Source: Siphonodentalium dalli (taxonomy: Eukaryota; Mollusca; Scaphopoda; Gadilida; Siphonodentaliidae). Taken from it: a DNA stretch of 64,000 nt. This document shows positions 22,921 through 34,908 of this stretch, piece by piece; the first letter of the stretch is position 1, and each line of letters opens with the position of its first letter. Made by a program: the position numbers and the translations under genes. The notes under the pieces are model-generated. The model was given only the letters and a program-made list of their open reading frames with translations, ran no database searches and was not told the DNA's origin. The stretch is from assembly GCA_032622095.1 (NCBI GenBank), contig CP136064.1, forward strand, positions 249,459,827 through 249,523,826. Reading direction: 5' to 3'.

Positions 22921-23440
22921 ATGTGAAAAGGGCCTCCCATAAGTAAGAGGGGACTCTAAATTTCTTGAACATTGAAATTCCCTTTGTTTGAGAATTTGTA
23001 TATGTTTATATTGAATATTCTCAGTAAATAATTATTCTGTGTGTTTCAAAAGAAATCAGAATAAATTGTTATTGTTTTTAAGTATCGGTTATAGATAACA
23101 GTTAATTAGATTGACTCCCCTCTTCCAAGATGCATCCTTACTGTGGAAAACCGATCGCCCAAGCGATTCACCCAGGTCTGTTGGATGGCTCAAACGACTT
23201 TTCCTACTATGGCCAGTTTGTACCCTTGATTTGAATGACACATTTAATTGTTTCGTACCATGTTTTTTGTCATTTCACACCATATATTGGTATGTTTCAT
23301 TGATTCCCAAAAATGATGAATGGTCATTCGTACATGTGAAAAATTATATTAATCGTGTTAACTTAATGAGAGTGAACATGATCATGATTTAACGTTCGTG
23401 ATGATGACAACCCAACATTTACATGTTAACATATTTCCTT
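22921..23440. other. Intergenic
   Basis: No gene recognised. Contains two 'ttcgtaccat/ttcacaccat' phrases (23250-23290) that belong with the array at 24690-24840. Confidence 0.4.
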
Positions 23441-23459
23441 GGCTTCGGGTAAAACATAT

Positions 23460-23840
23460 GTGATTTGAGTTGAGGAACCCACCCATCAAAGCTGAGAATG
23501 ATCAGATATTGATTTATGAAATCTATTATTTTTTACCATCGATAATTTTTAGTGGCCCAATAAAAAGTCGAAAGAGGACGGATGAAGATGGATAACTCAA
23601 AAAGCAAGTGGCTTTTGTTGTGTCAGATATTTGACAAACCCGCAAAATTTCATTGAACAAAATATTGATAAATAACAGGTTTTGGGCAATTGTATACTAT
23701 ATTTGACTGGTTAGCATTATTTTTGGGGCATTAATCGATTCTGGTAAACGAAGTGGCATTTAAAAAAATGGTGTTGTTGTTGTTGTTGAAATATGATGAT
23801 ATGGGAACCATCAAATCGGACTGAGTACCTTTAATGTCAT
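23460..23840 (+). repeat. Dispersed repeat B, copy 1
   Basis: Shares order and wording with 34290-34627: 'gatcagatattgatttatga', 'ttttagtggcc.a/gtaaaaa', 'tgtcagatatttgacaaacc', 'tgactggttagcatta', 'gatgatatggg.accatc', ending in 'atcggactgagtaccttta'. About 370 bp with no coding capacity. The shared end also occurs twice around 29719-30205. Confidence 0.65.
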
Positions 23841-23859
23841 TTTTTTTAAAAATAATACC

Positions 23860-24660
23860 GGTATACTCAAAGGTGCGAATTGTCGAAATGATTATACAGG
23901 AACTGGTATGAAATGTCCAGAACCCTGGTGCGAAACATCTCCATGTCAAACTTCCATGGTATGAAATGCCAGCAACCTATTCATCCATTGCACATTATCA
24001 TTTATTTCCAATGGGCATGGATACGAGTCTCCCATTGGGGAGGGGGTCCACCTTGATACATGTATGTTCCGACAGCACCCCCTTGGAAGGAAGTTTCCTA
24101 CAGATGGCTACTAGTACAGGGTAAATGTATATCGGTCCAAAATTTGTTCGAAAATTATTAATTAGATATGACATTTTTGCACGATATGGCTTGTTATCAA
24201 ACTCCATTTGTTCTTAGCTGAATATCACTTCAATTTGCCCTAAATCGAGTAATATCATTTTACGACATCACTATTAAATTAAGAGTAATACATGTATGAT
24301 TTTATGACATCACGATCTGAGTAATACACGGTATGGCTTTGACATGGTGTAATTCTATTTCACTATTAGAATAGGCATAGATACCAATTTTTTGTGATGT
24401 CACTCATTAGAAAAAAGTTGTCAATATTACACTGTTACTAAGAGGCGAACTACCGTAATTAATAGATACATGTAGGGTATTACTTGGTTGGTTTGATATT
24501 ATAGGCCTGATTTCAGTCCTCAGTAGCCTCATATCAGCCTTCGTCGTCAGGCTGATTGTGATATGAGGTTACCCCAGGGTGATATAGGGCCTAATATCAA
24601 ACCAACGATGTTGGCGCTGCTAGTCTACAGGGTCACTGTCTCGTTGTTCCCCTTGCCGAG
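23860..24660. other. Intergenic with imperfect palindrome 24495-24599
   Basis: No gene recognised. 24495-24599 folds as an imperfect hairpin ('gatattataggcctga...tcatatcagcct' against 'aggctgattgtgatatga...tagggcctaatatc'). Confidence 0.5.
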
Positions 24661-24689
24661 GAGATATAAATGGGTACAGGACGTTTTGT

Positions 24690-24845
24690 ATCATCTTAAG
24701 TCATTTCGTACCATATTTTTGGTAGTTTCGTACCATATTTTTGGTAGTTTCATACCTTATTGTTTGGTCGTTTCGTACCATGTAGGAAATCAATTGGTCA
24801 TTTCGTACCATGTTACTACATGTATGTCACACCATATGGAAACAA
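24690..24845 (+). repeat. 'tttcgtaccat' tandem array
   Basis: Six to seven near-copies of 'gtcatttcgtaccatatttt' with a period of about 25-30 bp. Reverse-orientation relatives ('ggtatgaaatg') lie at 23885-23965. Non-coding. Confidence 0.65.
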
Positions 24846-26790
24846 ATAAATGATTTTCTACAAAGTACGAAATAAAAAAAGTAACCAAACAATCTACCCT
24901 ACCGTTATGTAAAACCAAAAATTATGGCATGGATTACTATGGAACGACCATGGTTATGGTATCAAATACTGAAATAATGAAGAAGTCACTGCAGTTGTAT
25001 ATATCATTTATGTGGTCACAATATATGCATGTATAATGCAACCTGTAAGTTGACATGACCTCTGTTCTAGTTGGCTTATGATTGAGTTCTGAAGTGCTCT
25101 TCGCACTGTCATGTTTACTTGATCAATACTCCAGCAATGTTCAGAATCCGATTCCACGACGCTCGTATGAAACGTCTAGAAAATAGAATCCATATTTAAT
25201 AAATCCTTCAGACATTCAATATTACCGATCGCCTGAATCAACATCTGACTGTTTGAAGCGGTTCCACTCAATGGTTGTTTTCAGAAGAAGTCGTCGCAAT
25301 GTACAGTGCTAGTACGCACTACACAGTAGATCGAACGATTATCTTACGGTGTTAGAGATGTTGTTGTTGATATTGTTGACATAATCATAGTCATACATGT
25401 ACTGCTGTTGTTAGTACTTGTCGAACACATCCTAAGTTCTCCACCTGATTTTGACAGACAATCCCTGCATCTGAATCTGGATGGTGTACGGCGTATGATC
25501 CTCGCGGATGTGTAGAACGCCGGGAGAGAGAATTATGTTCTTTGCGGGACTGTTGAGTTGTCCGCTGCTGTTCTATTTTTAATTTCGCATTCGTCCATCT
25601 CGTTTAGAGTGTTCCACTGAATAATTGTCCGTGTGAAGAATGAATTTGAGTATTTCCGCGGAAATAACGGTTAAATGTTTTATGTTCATCGAAAATATGT
25701 ACAGCCGAGTCAAATCCGTGGTTAAAATCAATGGGTATACACACATATACGTGTACTTCTGGTGTGTTGGACGGAGCACATATGTCTGCTTTCCTATTGA
25801 AACAAATGAAACGAAATTTTGTAATATTTTTCAGATTATTGTTCATTTTGGAACTTACTGCTAATATAACAAAAACGAAAATGATGGTACTTGGCTCTGG
25901 GCGCAAACCCAAAACTCGCCTCTGGTAACTCCATTGAGGCATGAATATGAATGAATATACGTATCTGGAAATACTTTAACGAAAGCGAACATTTTTAGTA
26001 AAGCTCGAAAACACATATACATGCTGAAGCAACTGGTGCCATGTATAGCTTGATTTATAAATCACGGGAAATGAATATCCCAATTGCACAATAGATTGAA
26101 CTTTTTGGGGAAGTTTTGTTAAAACTATTATTTATCACACAGGGTTAGAATGAAAGACAAACACTGGAATGCGCTTTTAGCTTCCTGTTTAGAAAAATAT
26201 AATATTTACAGGAATTATATTACTGTAGTTTATCTATTTTTCAATGTTCTTCATGGCGATGATTTTGCAAATGTACCCTTTGCAAAGGCCTATTCTTCCT
26301 GTAAAGTTACTCATAAGCCTCAAATATTGGTATATTGATTTGGGATCTCCCCCACATAGAATATCAATCAGCTGTCCCAACACTTGATTTCTGTCTGTTG
26401 TCCATTAGCAAGATGTCTTTAAAATTATTACACATTATATAAGTAGTACACTGATCTAAATATAGTAACTGAATATATATATATATATCTTCTCGATTAA
26501 TGTACTTTTTGAAGAAACAGTATACACACAAATGGATCTTTTTCTCTTAAACATATTTCTCAACTTAATCTGCCATGGACTATACAGCGCATGCGGAATA
26601 ATTTATTGAACGGACTAAGACCCGCGTTCAATCTATTATGGAATATTTACACTCACAGTTGCATTGGCGCTGTGGAACTGTGGAATTTGGCTCTGAAATG
26701 GCAATCAGTTGGAAAATTTCCAACCTTAGGTTGGTGTCAGAAAGTTGAACGTACCAATTGGAAAATTACAACCCAAGTGTGCAAAGGGAT
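24846..26790. other. Intergenic, no gene recognised
   Basis: About 1.9 kb without identifiable gene or repeat. Open frames of up to 112 residues on both strands at 25580-25940 overlap each other and show no domain. A short (ta)n run lies at 26474. Confidence 0.45.
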
Positions 26791-26794
26791 TGGT

Positions 26795-28110
26795 CTGGTT
26801 CAATGGGGTTCAGTTAGATGGTCTGGTTCAAGTTAATTGCGGGGGGGGGGGGGGTCGTTATGATGCAGTTGGATGGTCTGGTTCAAATTCATTGGTAGGG
26901 TGGCGTTACGATGCAGTTTGATGGTCTGGTTCAAATTCATTGGTGGGGGGGGGGGGGGGGGCGTTACGATGCAGTATCATGGTCTGGTTCAAATTCATTG
27001 GTGGTGGGGGGTGTTACGATGCAGTTTGATGGTCTGTTTCAAATTCATTGGTAGGGGTGGCGTTACGATGCAGTATCATGGTCTGGTTCAAATTCATTGG
27101 TGGTGGGGGGGGGCGTTACGATGCAGTTTGATGGTCTGGTTCAAATTCATTGGTGGGGGGGGGGGGTACGATGCAATTGGATGGTCTGTTCAAGTTCAAT
27201 GGGGGGGGGGGGCGTTACGAAGTAGTTGGATGGTCTGGTTCATTGGCGGGGGTGGGGGGGGGGGCGTTACGATGCAGTTGGATGGTCTGGTTCAAGTTCA
27301 TTGGTAGGGTGGCGTTACGATACAGTATCATGGTCTGGTTCAAATTCATTGGTGGGGGGAGGGGGTTACGATGCAGTTTGATGGTCTGGTTCAAATTCAT
27401 TGGTGGGGGGGGGGGGGGGTTACGATGCAATTGGATGGTCTGTTCAAGTTCAATGGGGGGGGGGCGTTACGATGCAGTTGGATGGTCTGGTTCATTGGCG
27501 GGGGGGGGGGCGTTACGATGCAGTTGGATGGTCTGGTTCAAATTCATTGGCGGGGGGAGGGGGGTTACGATGCAGTTGGATGGTCTGGTTCAAATTCATT
27601 GGCGGGGGGAGGGGGTTACGATGCAGTTTGATGGTCTGGTTCAAATTCATTGGTGGGGGGGGGGGGGCGTTACGATGCAGTTTGCAGTTGGATGGTCTGT
27701 TTCAAGTTCATTGGCGGGGGGGGGGGGGGTTACGATGCAGTTGGTTGGTCTGGTTCAAATTCATGGGGGGTGGCGTTACGAACGATGCAGTTGGGTGGTC
27801 TGGTTCAAATTCATTGGCGGGGGGGGGGGGGCGTTACGATGCAGTTGGATGGTCTGGTTCAAGATCAAAGGGAGCGTTACGATGCAGTTGGATGGTCGGG
27901 TTCAAATTCATTGGCGGGGGGGGGGGGTGTTACAATCCAGTTGGATGGTCTGGTTCATTGGTGGGAGGGCTCTACGATGCAGTTGGATGGTCTGGTTCAA
28001 GTTCATTGGCGGGGCGGGGGCGTTACGATGCAGTTGGATGGTCTGTTTCAAATTATTTGGCGGGGGGGGGGGGGCGTTACGATGCAGTTGGAAATTTCAA
28101 GGTATACACC
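26795..28110 (+). repeat. G-tract minisatellite, 50-55-bp unit, about 25 copies
   Basis: The unit is 'cgttacgatgcagttggatg', 'gtctggttcaa.ttcattgg' and a pure G tract of roughly 7 to 19 bases that varies from copy to copy. All G tracts are on the plus strand. Single-base length changes of the tract shift the reading frame, producing long overlapping open frames in all three plus frames (up to 360 residues) that are artefacts of repetition. Closely spaced G tracts can form G-quadruplexes. The repeat begins abruptly after 'ttcaagttaattgcgggg' and ends at 'gatgcagttggaaatttcaa'. Confidence 0.9.
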
Positions 28111-28530
28111 CTCCCAACGAGGACTCTCTAGTCACGTCCCTAACTCTACAATGGCCTGCCAAAGCTTCATTGTATACAGGTATAAATTGCCAATTAAAGG
28201 AGCACTCCAAAAGCGATACAAGATATTATTAATTCATCAAGCGGATTCAGTTATTACAGTATTGGGTATAATTATCCCACAGAAACCACAGACAGGGTGG
28301 CTCATGGATCAATATATAGGGTGTTGATACCCCCGGTCGCGCTAAACCGCTACTCTTGATTAACCGCCTTTAAGTTTGTCAACTGGACCGGTATCTAAAC
28401 CGGTAACTGACCACGCAGATGATTCCTATCAAAGAAGGAGCCAGCGGCAAGGTCCTCGTATGTGCCCATGTTGCCCCAGTGTCCAGAATACTCCCCGACG
28501 ACACAGGAAGGGTTTGTGTAAGTGATTTCC
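28111..28530. other. Intergenic
   Basis: No gene recognised; open frames entering from the minisatellite end here. Confidence 0.4.
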
Positions 28531-28534
28531 TGAC

Positions 28535-28880
28535 AAAATCACCATTATTGATTCAAGTTTATATGCGTCTGACAGGGACGTCGCTCACCTTGAAATTTCC
28601 AACTCAAGCATCTCTCGTTGAACCAGGCCAAACTCCCAGATTCGCAGAATTCCATTTGCACCCACCTTGGGATGGAAGTTTCCAACATTTGGAAATTTCC
28701 ACCATGACACCCCCGCTAAGGTAGGAACATTTTCACATAATTGCCATTTCAGACCAAAGGTAGAAAATATGCTACTGTTCCTGGTGTGACATTTCTGTGT
28801 GACTAATATTGTGTCAGGCATCAAATTTCCAACTTGAAAATGTTGACCAATGTTGGGGGGGGGGGGGCTCTACCCTCTGG
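28535..28880 (+). repeat. Dispersed repeat C ('accttgaaatttccaac'), copy 1
   Basis: 'caccttgaaatttccaactc', 'tgaaccaggccaaactccca', 'ttcgcagaattccatttgca', 'tgggatggaa' and 'atttccaccatgacaccccc' recur in the same order at 32560-32830. Related but more diverged wording is at 33100-33330, and a fragment at 52545-52640. Ends near a G14 run at 28856. Confidence 0.7.
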
Positions 28881-28979
28881 TTGTCGCGTCCCTGTGGTCT
28901 GAATGCATTAGACACTGGCTCAATATGGTTTCGTTTCTTCTTGTTCTGGGTGAACACAATCTAATTGGTTTGTCGAAAT

Positions 28980-29100
28980 GTCCATGTTGCGATCGGAATG
29001 GCACACTGAAATGTCCCACAAAATCGAGTTATTGTTGTTGTTCTCCTAAAGCCGATTCGTCGCTATCGCTTGTCGTTTCTGAAATATAACGCACACAATG
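28980..29100 (+). repeat. Dispersed repeat D, copy 1
   Basis: 'ttgttctcctaaagccgatt' through 'ctgaaatataacgcacacaa' has a close counterpart at 34220-34290. Short and non-coding. Confidence 0.5.
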
Positions 29101-29194
29101 AAACAAAGGAACTGTAGTTTAACATATAGGAATACCTTAGCATGAGGTGGGTAACAATGGTTTCAACATGCTAACCTTACCTGGGTTATGCTTG

Positions 29195-29720
29195 GTAGAG
29201 AGCATTTAAAGGCACGGGTGGCGTTCGTTGCAGAAATACTCATAATATTCAAATCGCCATTAACAGAAGGAATATTAAAATATATATAGTTTTGTTCATA
29301 TGCCAAACATAAGCAGCGCTTAAATAGTATACTGTCGTCAAGACGTATGATGGTGTACGTAAACAAGAGCCTGCTCGTGTTACAGAAGTTGTGCTTCTGT
29401 TTACATAACACAGCGCAATTATATTGGTTAATCACACACAAATGATATAAACGCTCTTTATTATTTCCATATCAGGAAAACAGTAACAAATAACGCTCAT
29501 TATGTTTACCATATCCGGATCTAAACAAAAGCCAGGTAACGTAACGTTTTTTGCTTTTGTTTACGTAACAAAGAGGGAAAAATTGACAATAACATACTGT
29601 TCATGCCATATTTCTGATTGGTATAGAACAAAGTATGTCTATAATTTACTATTCTTTCTGTTTATGGCGGTTTTTGACGAAGGTGAATATTTTAACAGAA
29701 TACCCACCGCCAACGCCGCC
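29195..29720. repeat. Palindromic dispersed repeat related to 20500-21100
   Basis: Contains inverted phrases 'gtttacataacac' and 'tttgtttacgtaacaaa', plus 'aaacgctctttatt', matching the 20.9-kb region in inverted orientation. No gene. Confidence 0.4.
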
Positions 29721-30205
29721 CGTATCTTTAAAGGTACTCAATCCGATCAGAGGGTCCTATATTACTATTTCTTTGGCTTGGGGGTAAAAAATAATTGATT
29801 CGAGTCGAGGAACCTACAAATCAACGCTCAGGGTGATCAGATGTCGATATTTGAAGTTTCGTTATTTCTAATCTTTCTGTCCCAGAACACAGTCAAAATT
29901 GCGTTATTATTACCACTTGATTTTAGAGTTATCCATCCTTGTCTGTTTGAATAGTGTTTTGGTGTACACATCTCGAGCATATTGCGAAGTTAAGGGCAAT
30001 TATTAGTACTCATCTCGAGAAAATAACAAATTTCAAAAATCAATATCTAATAACTCTGAGCTTTGTTTGATGGGTTCCTCGACTCGAATCAAATAAATTT
30101 TACCCCCAAAGCCAAAGAAATAGTAATATAGGACCCTCTGATCGGATTGTTGTTGTTGGAATCTGTTGAGATGGGGACCCTCTGATCGGATTGAGTACCT
30201 TTAAG
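29719..30205. repeat. Inverted repeat pair of repeat B ends
   Basis: 29719-29870 ('taaaggtactcaatccgatc', 'tttctttggcttgggggtaa', 'gattcgagtcgaggaaccta') is answered in reverse complement at 30030-30205 ('gggttcctcgactcgaatca', 'ttacccccaaagccaaagaa', 'gatcggattgagtaccttta'). The 160-bp middle is single copy. The termini equal the end of repeat B copies at 23840 and 34627, so this looks like a MITE-like foldback member of that family. Confidence 0.7.
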
Positions 30206-31385
30206 CACCCTTTGAATAATTATGATAATTCAACTCGTGCACTTGAGTAATTTTACTGTCACAATTCAATGGTTTACTTAACTCGCTGAGAAAAACATTA
30301 TTACACAAAGTTTTAATCAAACATATTATCTGCTTTCATCACGATTTCACCAGAATTATATAGCGTTAATTGCCGGTTTACTCAACAAATGAACAAAGGC
30401 GTGGTTTGTGATAAATCACTGGTTGGTAGCAGGACTAAAGTAGAGTTGCATTATATACATCGTTAAAATCCCCTTCAGCTGCAATGAGTTTCTGATGCTA
30501 TCAGTTCGCAAAATATCCACACTCCTTGTCCGAAAGCACGATATAAGGTGATCAACTTGTTCCAATATCTTACCTACTATAGTACCTAGTTTAGTACATA
30601 TTTATTTTCCGAGAAAAAAGAATTCTTATTTATCATCAGGATATTGTAGTTTACAGATTCGCACCGATCTTTGCGTTCCAAACAGGGGGGGGGGGTCATC
30701 CACTTTTTTTCCATACACTAGGCCGGGGTGGGTGGGTGGTTCAGCTGCGAAAAAGTCACTTTTTTCCTGAGTGGTCGCAATTTTTTCCTCTTACAACATT
30801 TCTTCAATATAAATGCCTCAAAGTGTTCAGCATCATTGTTAAGGTGTGTATGACACTTAGGGCAGTGCTTAGGGGGGGGGGGGGGGTAGTTAGTGTGGAT
30901 ATGGGCATGATGCTTCTCAGAAATCCAGATTACGAACCAACTCTCAGCAATTCGCCTTTTACATCCGATCACATTGCCATGTACCAATGCTACTGGTTCC
31001 AGATGAAAATGGACAGTTATGTAGCACATGAATAAACTTTAATATAAATAAAATGAAAAACGCTATTCATTTATCTCATTAATATTTACTCATTATACCT
31101 GGTCAGACCAGATGACTCAGTCAAAATTGTATCGGAACTTGGCATGGGACTGTAGACTGCAACAACGCATATCACTGAGATAATAATCTTGAGATGGTGG
31201 GACCCAGATAAAATATTGGGCGAGCATACATAGACCTTGAATGTGTAGATATGGAGAAGGCTGCTAAGTGGAATAAACAAAATCAGAACAGATGAGTGAA
31301 AAGAAGGGAAAGAAAATATAATATAACTTAATATAATATGCAAGTCTAAAAATAATGTGCTGGTCATCAGAAAAATGATCGAAGT
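30206..31385. other. Intergenic with G runs
   Basis: No gene recognised. G10 at about 30685 and G13 at about 30870. The two opposed open frames of about 100 residues at 30718-31035 are mutual shadows without domains. Confidence 0.4.
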
Positions 31386-31580
31386 CTGCAGAGGGCGAAT
31401 TTGGCGATACTACCCGGCATAGCATCAACAAATTCAACCTCTAACGACCTCAGTATATTTTGGTCTCGACCAACCATGGAGAACTAGCTACATATGAGGG
31501 TCACATATGGTGAATTTGGTAATGCTATAGCCCACTCTGCTGGGTAGCATCACAAAACTCACCCTCCTTGGAGCTTATTC
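31386..31580. mobile_element. MITE family A, decayed copy 3
   Basis: 'gcagagggcgaatttggcga', 'cccggcatagcatcaacaaa' and 'tggtgaatttggtaatgcta...gctgggtagcatcacaaaac' follow the family A order, with many substitutions. The outer termini are not recognisable. Confidence 0.55.
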
Positions 31581-32555
31581 TGCAGACTGCATATGACCGT
31601 CTTATTTTCAAGTTTCTATTTACACGCAGTACATGTATTTGTATGAATGCTTGACCTGGGTCTGGCCTTAGCACAGTACCTAGCCCAAGAACTCAGCTCA
31701 TGGAAATGAAAATTAGTTTTGTATACATAGTGGATTTCAGCTGAACACCTGTATTGTTGGAGAGTTAATTGCCAGGTGGTGTTGCCCTAATAATTTTTTC
31801 AAAAATCATAATTGACATAAATTCATGTGATATACTATGGGACACATCTAAAGTTACACTTTCTGTGATGAAAAGAAGGTACACTAATGCTTTTATATTT
31901 GTTTACATGTATAATGAGCATTATGAGCTACCTTAGACAATATTTGGGGAAGAATCAATCAATAATTTACTGATCAGCACATGTATTCTGTGTGTTATTT
32001 TGGGTTTTTTTCCAGGTATTTTTTTAGAACCTGTTTCGTGTTGTTACAAAAGTTGGAATGACTTAGAAGAACCAGAAATGGAAATAGGGTAACTGTAATA
32101 CTGACCATCAAGCTTAAATTGTGTGATATTACAGATTTGGAGGTAAAAAGGGGGTGGGTACCCCGCATGAAATTGGAAAACATATTTTTTCCTTCAAATA
32201 GGGGGGTGGTGGGTACCCAAGAGCCTAATGTCATGTCACTTTTTTCCGACCCCCCCCCCCTGTCCCAAACAGGAATTTAGCTCACAAATATGTACTGTCC
32301 ATAAATCCCGTTTAGTTTGACTACATAATGAGCTGAAAAGCTACTGATCACATTTCTAGTCGTGCAATATCTGCGTCTCAAAATATATTTTGGGAAAATA
32401 AACAGCTTACTATACTATCGTTACTACATATATGTATATATAGGCAAGAATTTATATATATTGCACGTAACATGCACATGGCTATAGCAGGTTGTCCTTT
32501 CATGTTTGGGCCTGTGGGGATTGTCCACATTCAAATTTATTACAAAGACACTCCT
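31581..32555. other. Intergenic; C10/G-rich repeat fragment at 31995-32270
   Basis: No gene recognised. 32145-32265 has 'gggtgggtaccccgcatg...ggtgggtacccaagagc' and 'cacttttttccgaccccccc', similar in style to the block at 57722-57920. Confidence 0.4.
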
Positions 32556-32559
32556 TCTT

Positions 32560-33500
32560 GACCAATACGGATATCACCATTGTTGATTCCAGTTTATATG
32601 ACAGTGACGTGGCTAGAGGGTTCCAGTTGGGGTGGGGGCGGGGGTGCCCACCTTGAAATTTCCAACTTCAGCCGCTCTCATTGAACCAGACCAAACTACC
32701 AAGTTCGCAGAATTTCATTTGCACCCACATTGGGATGGAACTATTCAACTTGTACCTCAAGATTTCTAACTGTTGGACATTTCCACCATGACACCCCCGC
32801 TAATGTTGGAAAACTTCCAAATGATTGCCTTATCAGACCAAAAGGTAGACAAATATGATACTGTTGATTTTAAAACATCAAATTCCCCAATAAAACATTG
32901 AAAACAATTTCAATTTATATGTGGTGTGACATTTCCAACTGATGCTGTTTCAGGCATGACATTTCCAACTGTTGAAAGTGTTGACTAATATGTCTAGGGT
33001 CGGGGTGGGGGTGTCGAAATGACCATGTTTCAATCGGAGTGGCACACTAAGATATCTCTCCACTCAGAACAAGCCTGACAATCTGTCCGGATTTTCGTCC
33101 ATTTTGGAGCTATAAACCACGGCCGCTCGTATATCCACTCCAACCCCTCCCCGTTGAACCAAAACAAACTACCATGTTGGCGAAATTTCATTTTCATGTC
33201 CTCCTCATTTGGTTGGAACTTACCAGCCTGTACCTCAACCTTTACAATTGTTAGAAATTCCCAACCTGATACCCCATAATGTTGGGAAATGTGCAGCTGA
33301 TTGCTATTTCAGAAATTGGAAATTCCCAACCTGACACCCCATAAGTTTGGGAAAATTGCAGCTGATTGTAATTTCAGACTAAAGGTAGAAATATATGCTA
33401 ATGTTGTTCTAAAAAGATAAATTCCCCATTAATTACTAGTTGGAAAATAAAACAATGAGAACACTTTAAATTTATATGTGGGGTCTAATTTCCAAATAAT
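32560..33500 (+). repeat. Dispersed repeat C, copies 2 and 3
   Basis: 32560-32830 follows copy 1 (28535-28880) closely. 33100-33330 is a more diverged relative ('ccgttgaaccaaaacaaact', 'aatttcattttcatgtcctc', 'ggttggaacttaccagc'). Phrases based on 'catttccaact' recur at 32930-32970. No coding potential. Confidence 0.65.
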
Positions 33501-33735
33501 CCCCCCCCCCCACCAACTGCCTGTCGCCACCTCCCTGGCGTTTGAATGTTCTATTCGCTCCTTTAAATCTATATTTTCTTGTACAAAGATGTTCACACAT
33601 ATATTTCAGCATGTATCCGGGGACATTTGGGTTTCAGTTAAATTATTGCCCTCTATATTTCAGAACTGGCCAGCGATAACGGCGCGTTGACTTCACGATG
33701 ACGATACCTCTGCAATATTCGAACTCTATGTCGAG

Positions 33736-34206
33736 TTATTGTTCTCCGAATGTCGAGTTAGGGTACGTTCATACGCTGGCAAGTTTGCACGGTATGTTTT
33801 GTGAGCATTTCGTCATAGAAAACCACATGGTGCCAGAATATGAACGGACACATGCACATAACATGCATCTTTACCAAAGTGAAAGACCTGAGAAGTAAAA
33901 TATCTGTAGTTCAACTTGTAACGGTGCTACTGTAATTTGCATTCAAATACCTGTATAATTTATTCTTGCGAGATAATTGCATGCTATTTACAGGCAAATT
34001 CCGGTACCATCGCTACAGGTGGAACTACCGTGCAAGAGATTTGACTTCGCACGTAATTAGCTGTGGTACAGATGCATCTTATATGCTATGTTTTCCGTTT
34101 ATATTCTGGAACCATATCGTTTACTACGACAAAATGCGTGCAAACCATACCGTGCAAAATTGCCAGTGTATGAACGCACCCTTATTGTTCTCCGAATGTC
34201 GAGTTA
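33736..34206. repeat. 25-bp direct repeats flanking the second Harbinger MITE
   Basis: The 25-bp segment ending at 33760, 'ttattgttctccgaatgtcg' plus 'agtta', occurs again at 34182-34206. Because the MITE's own duplication is only TTA, the simplest reading is that a roughly 22-bp tandem duplication existed first and the MITE entered its shared TTA. Confidence 0.7.
33761..34181. mobile_element. PIF/Harbinger-type MITE, copy 2
   Basis: A 421-bp element with ends GGGTACGTTCATAC and the near-complement GTATGAACGCACCC, flanked by TTA at 33758-33760 and 34182-34184. Internally it matches 12945-13377 over its whole length ('catttcgtcatagaaaacca', 'gcaaattccggtaccatcgc'). Confidence 0.85.
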
Positions 34207-34289
34207 TAGTTCAATAATACACAGTTTTTGTTCTCCGGAAGCCGACTCGTCTCTATCACTTGTCGGTTCTGAAATAAAACGCACACAAA

Positions 34290-34627
34290 GAAACAGAGTG
34301 ATCACATATTGATTTTTGAAATCAATTATTTTTCACCACCGGTACTTTTTAGTGGCCGGGTAAAAAGTCGACGAGAAGACGTTCTTGGACCAAATTGCGG
34401 ATAAAGATGGATCACTCTAAAATCAAGTGGATTTTGTGCGTCAGATATTTGACAAACCGGCCAAATTTTGTTAAACAAAATGTTGATAAATAACATGTTC
34501 TGGGAAATTTTATACTTTTGTTGACTGGTTAGCATTAGTTTTGGGCAATTAATCGATACTGATAACTGAAGCGGCATTTCAGAAAATGATGATATGGGGA
34601 CCATCGAATCGGATTGAGTAACTTTAA
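34290..34627 (+). repeat. Dispersed repeat B, copy 2
   Basis: Matches 23500-23840 in order and wording and ends in 'atcggattgagtaacttta'. A minus-strand open frame of 140 residues crosses it; this is non-coding, because the same sequence in the other copy is interrupted. Confidence 0.65.
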
Positions 34628-34836
34628 GTGGTATATATATATCACTACCTACATCACAAATTATGTCTCTAACCCGTCGCATCATGCAGCCGTTCAAGTA
34701 GCTTCTATCTGGAACCCATGCAGTGGATGAGCTCGATATCTGTTGCATGAGGTATTGTACTTTCGAATGAAAGGGATTACATGTATTTTACATCTATTAA
34801 ATGTTAAACATCAGACTGCTATAGAAATATAACATT

Positions 34837-34908
34837 GTTTATCTATTGCAGGACCCTTCAGTAATGATGACTTGCTGTGTCACATATAGACGTCGGTGAA
34901 TTGTGACA
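34837..34908 (+). promoter_or_regulatory. Candidate splice acceptor and 5' leader of the GT61 gene
   Basis: 'tttatctattgcag' ends at 34851 and resembles a 3' splice site with a short pyrimidine tract. It is followed by a 57-bp leader and then the start codon. If real, the coding sequence lies wholly in one exon with an upstream non-coding exon. No donor was identified. Confidence 0.4.

Noticed and set aside
26795-28110. 'ggttcaaattc' in each unit looks like a Pol III B box, so a tRNA-derived array was considered
   Set aside because: No A box at the proper distance and no cloverleaf; only a partial match to the B-box consensus.
26873-28327. Glycine/tryptophan-rich open frames of up to 360 residues in all plus frames
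   Set aside because: They are the G-tract minisatellite read in three frames; every unit with a changed tract length moves the frame, and no start context or domain is present.
34326-34748. 140-residue minus-strand frame upstream of the GT61 gene
   Set aside because: Lies in dispersed repeat B, whose other copy at 23.5-23.8 kb does not keep the frame.
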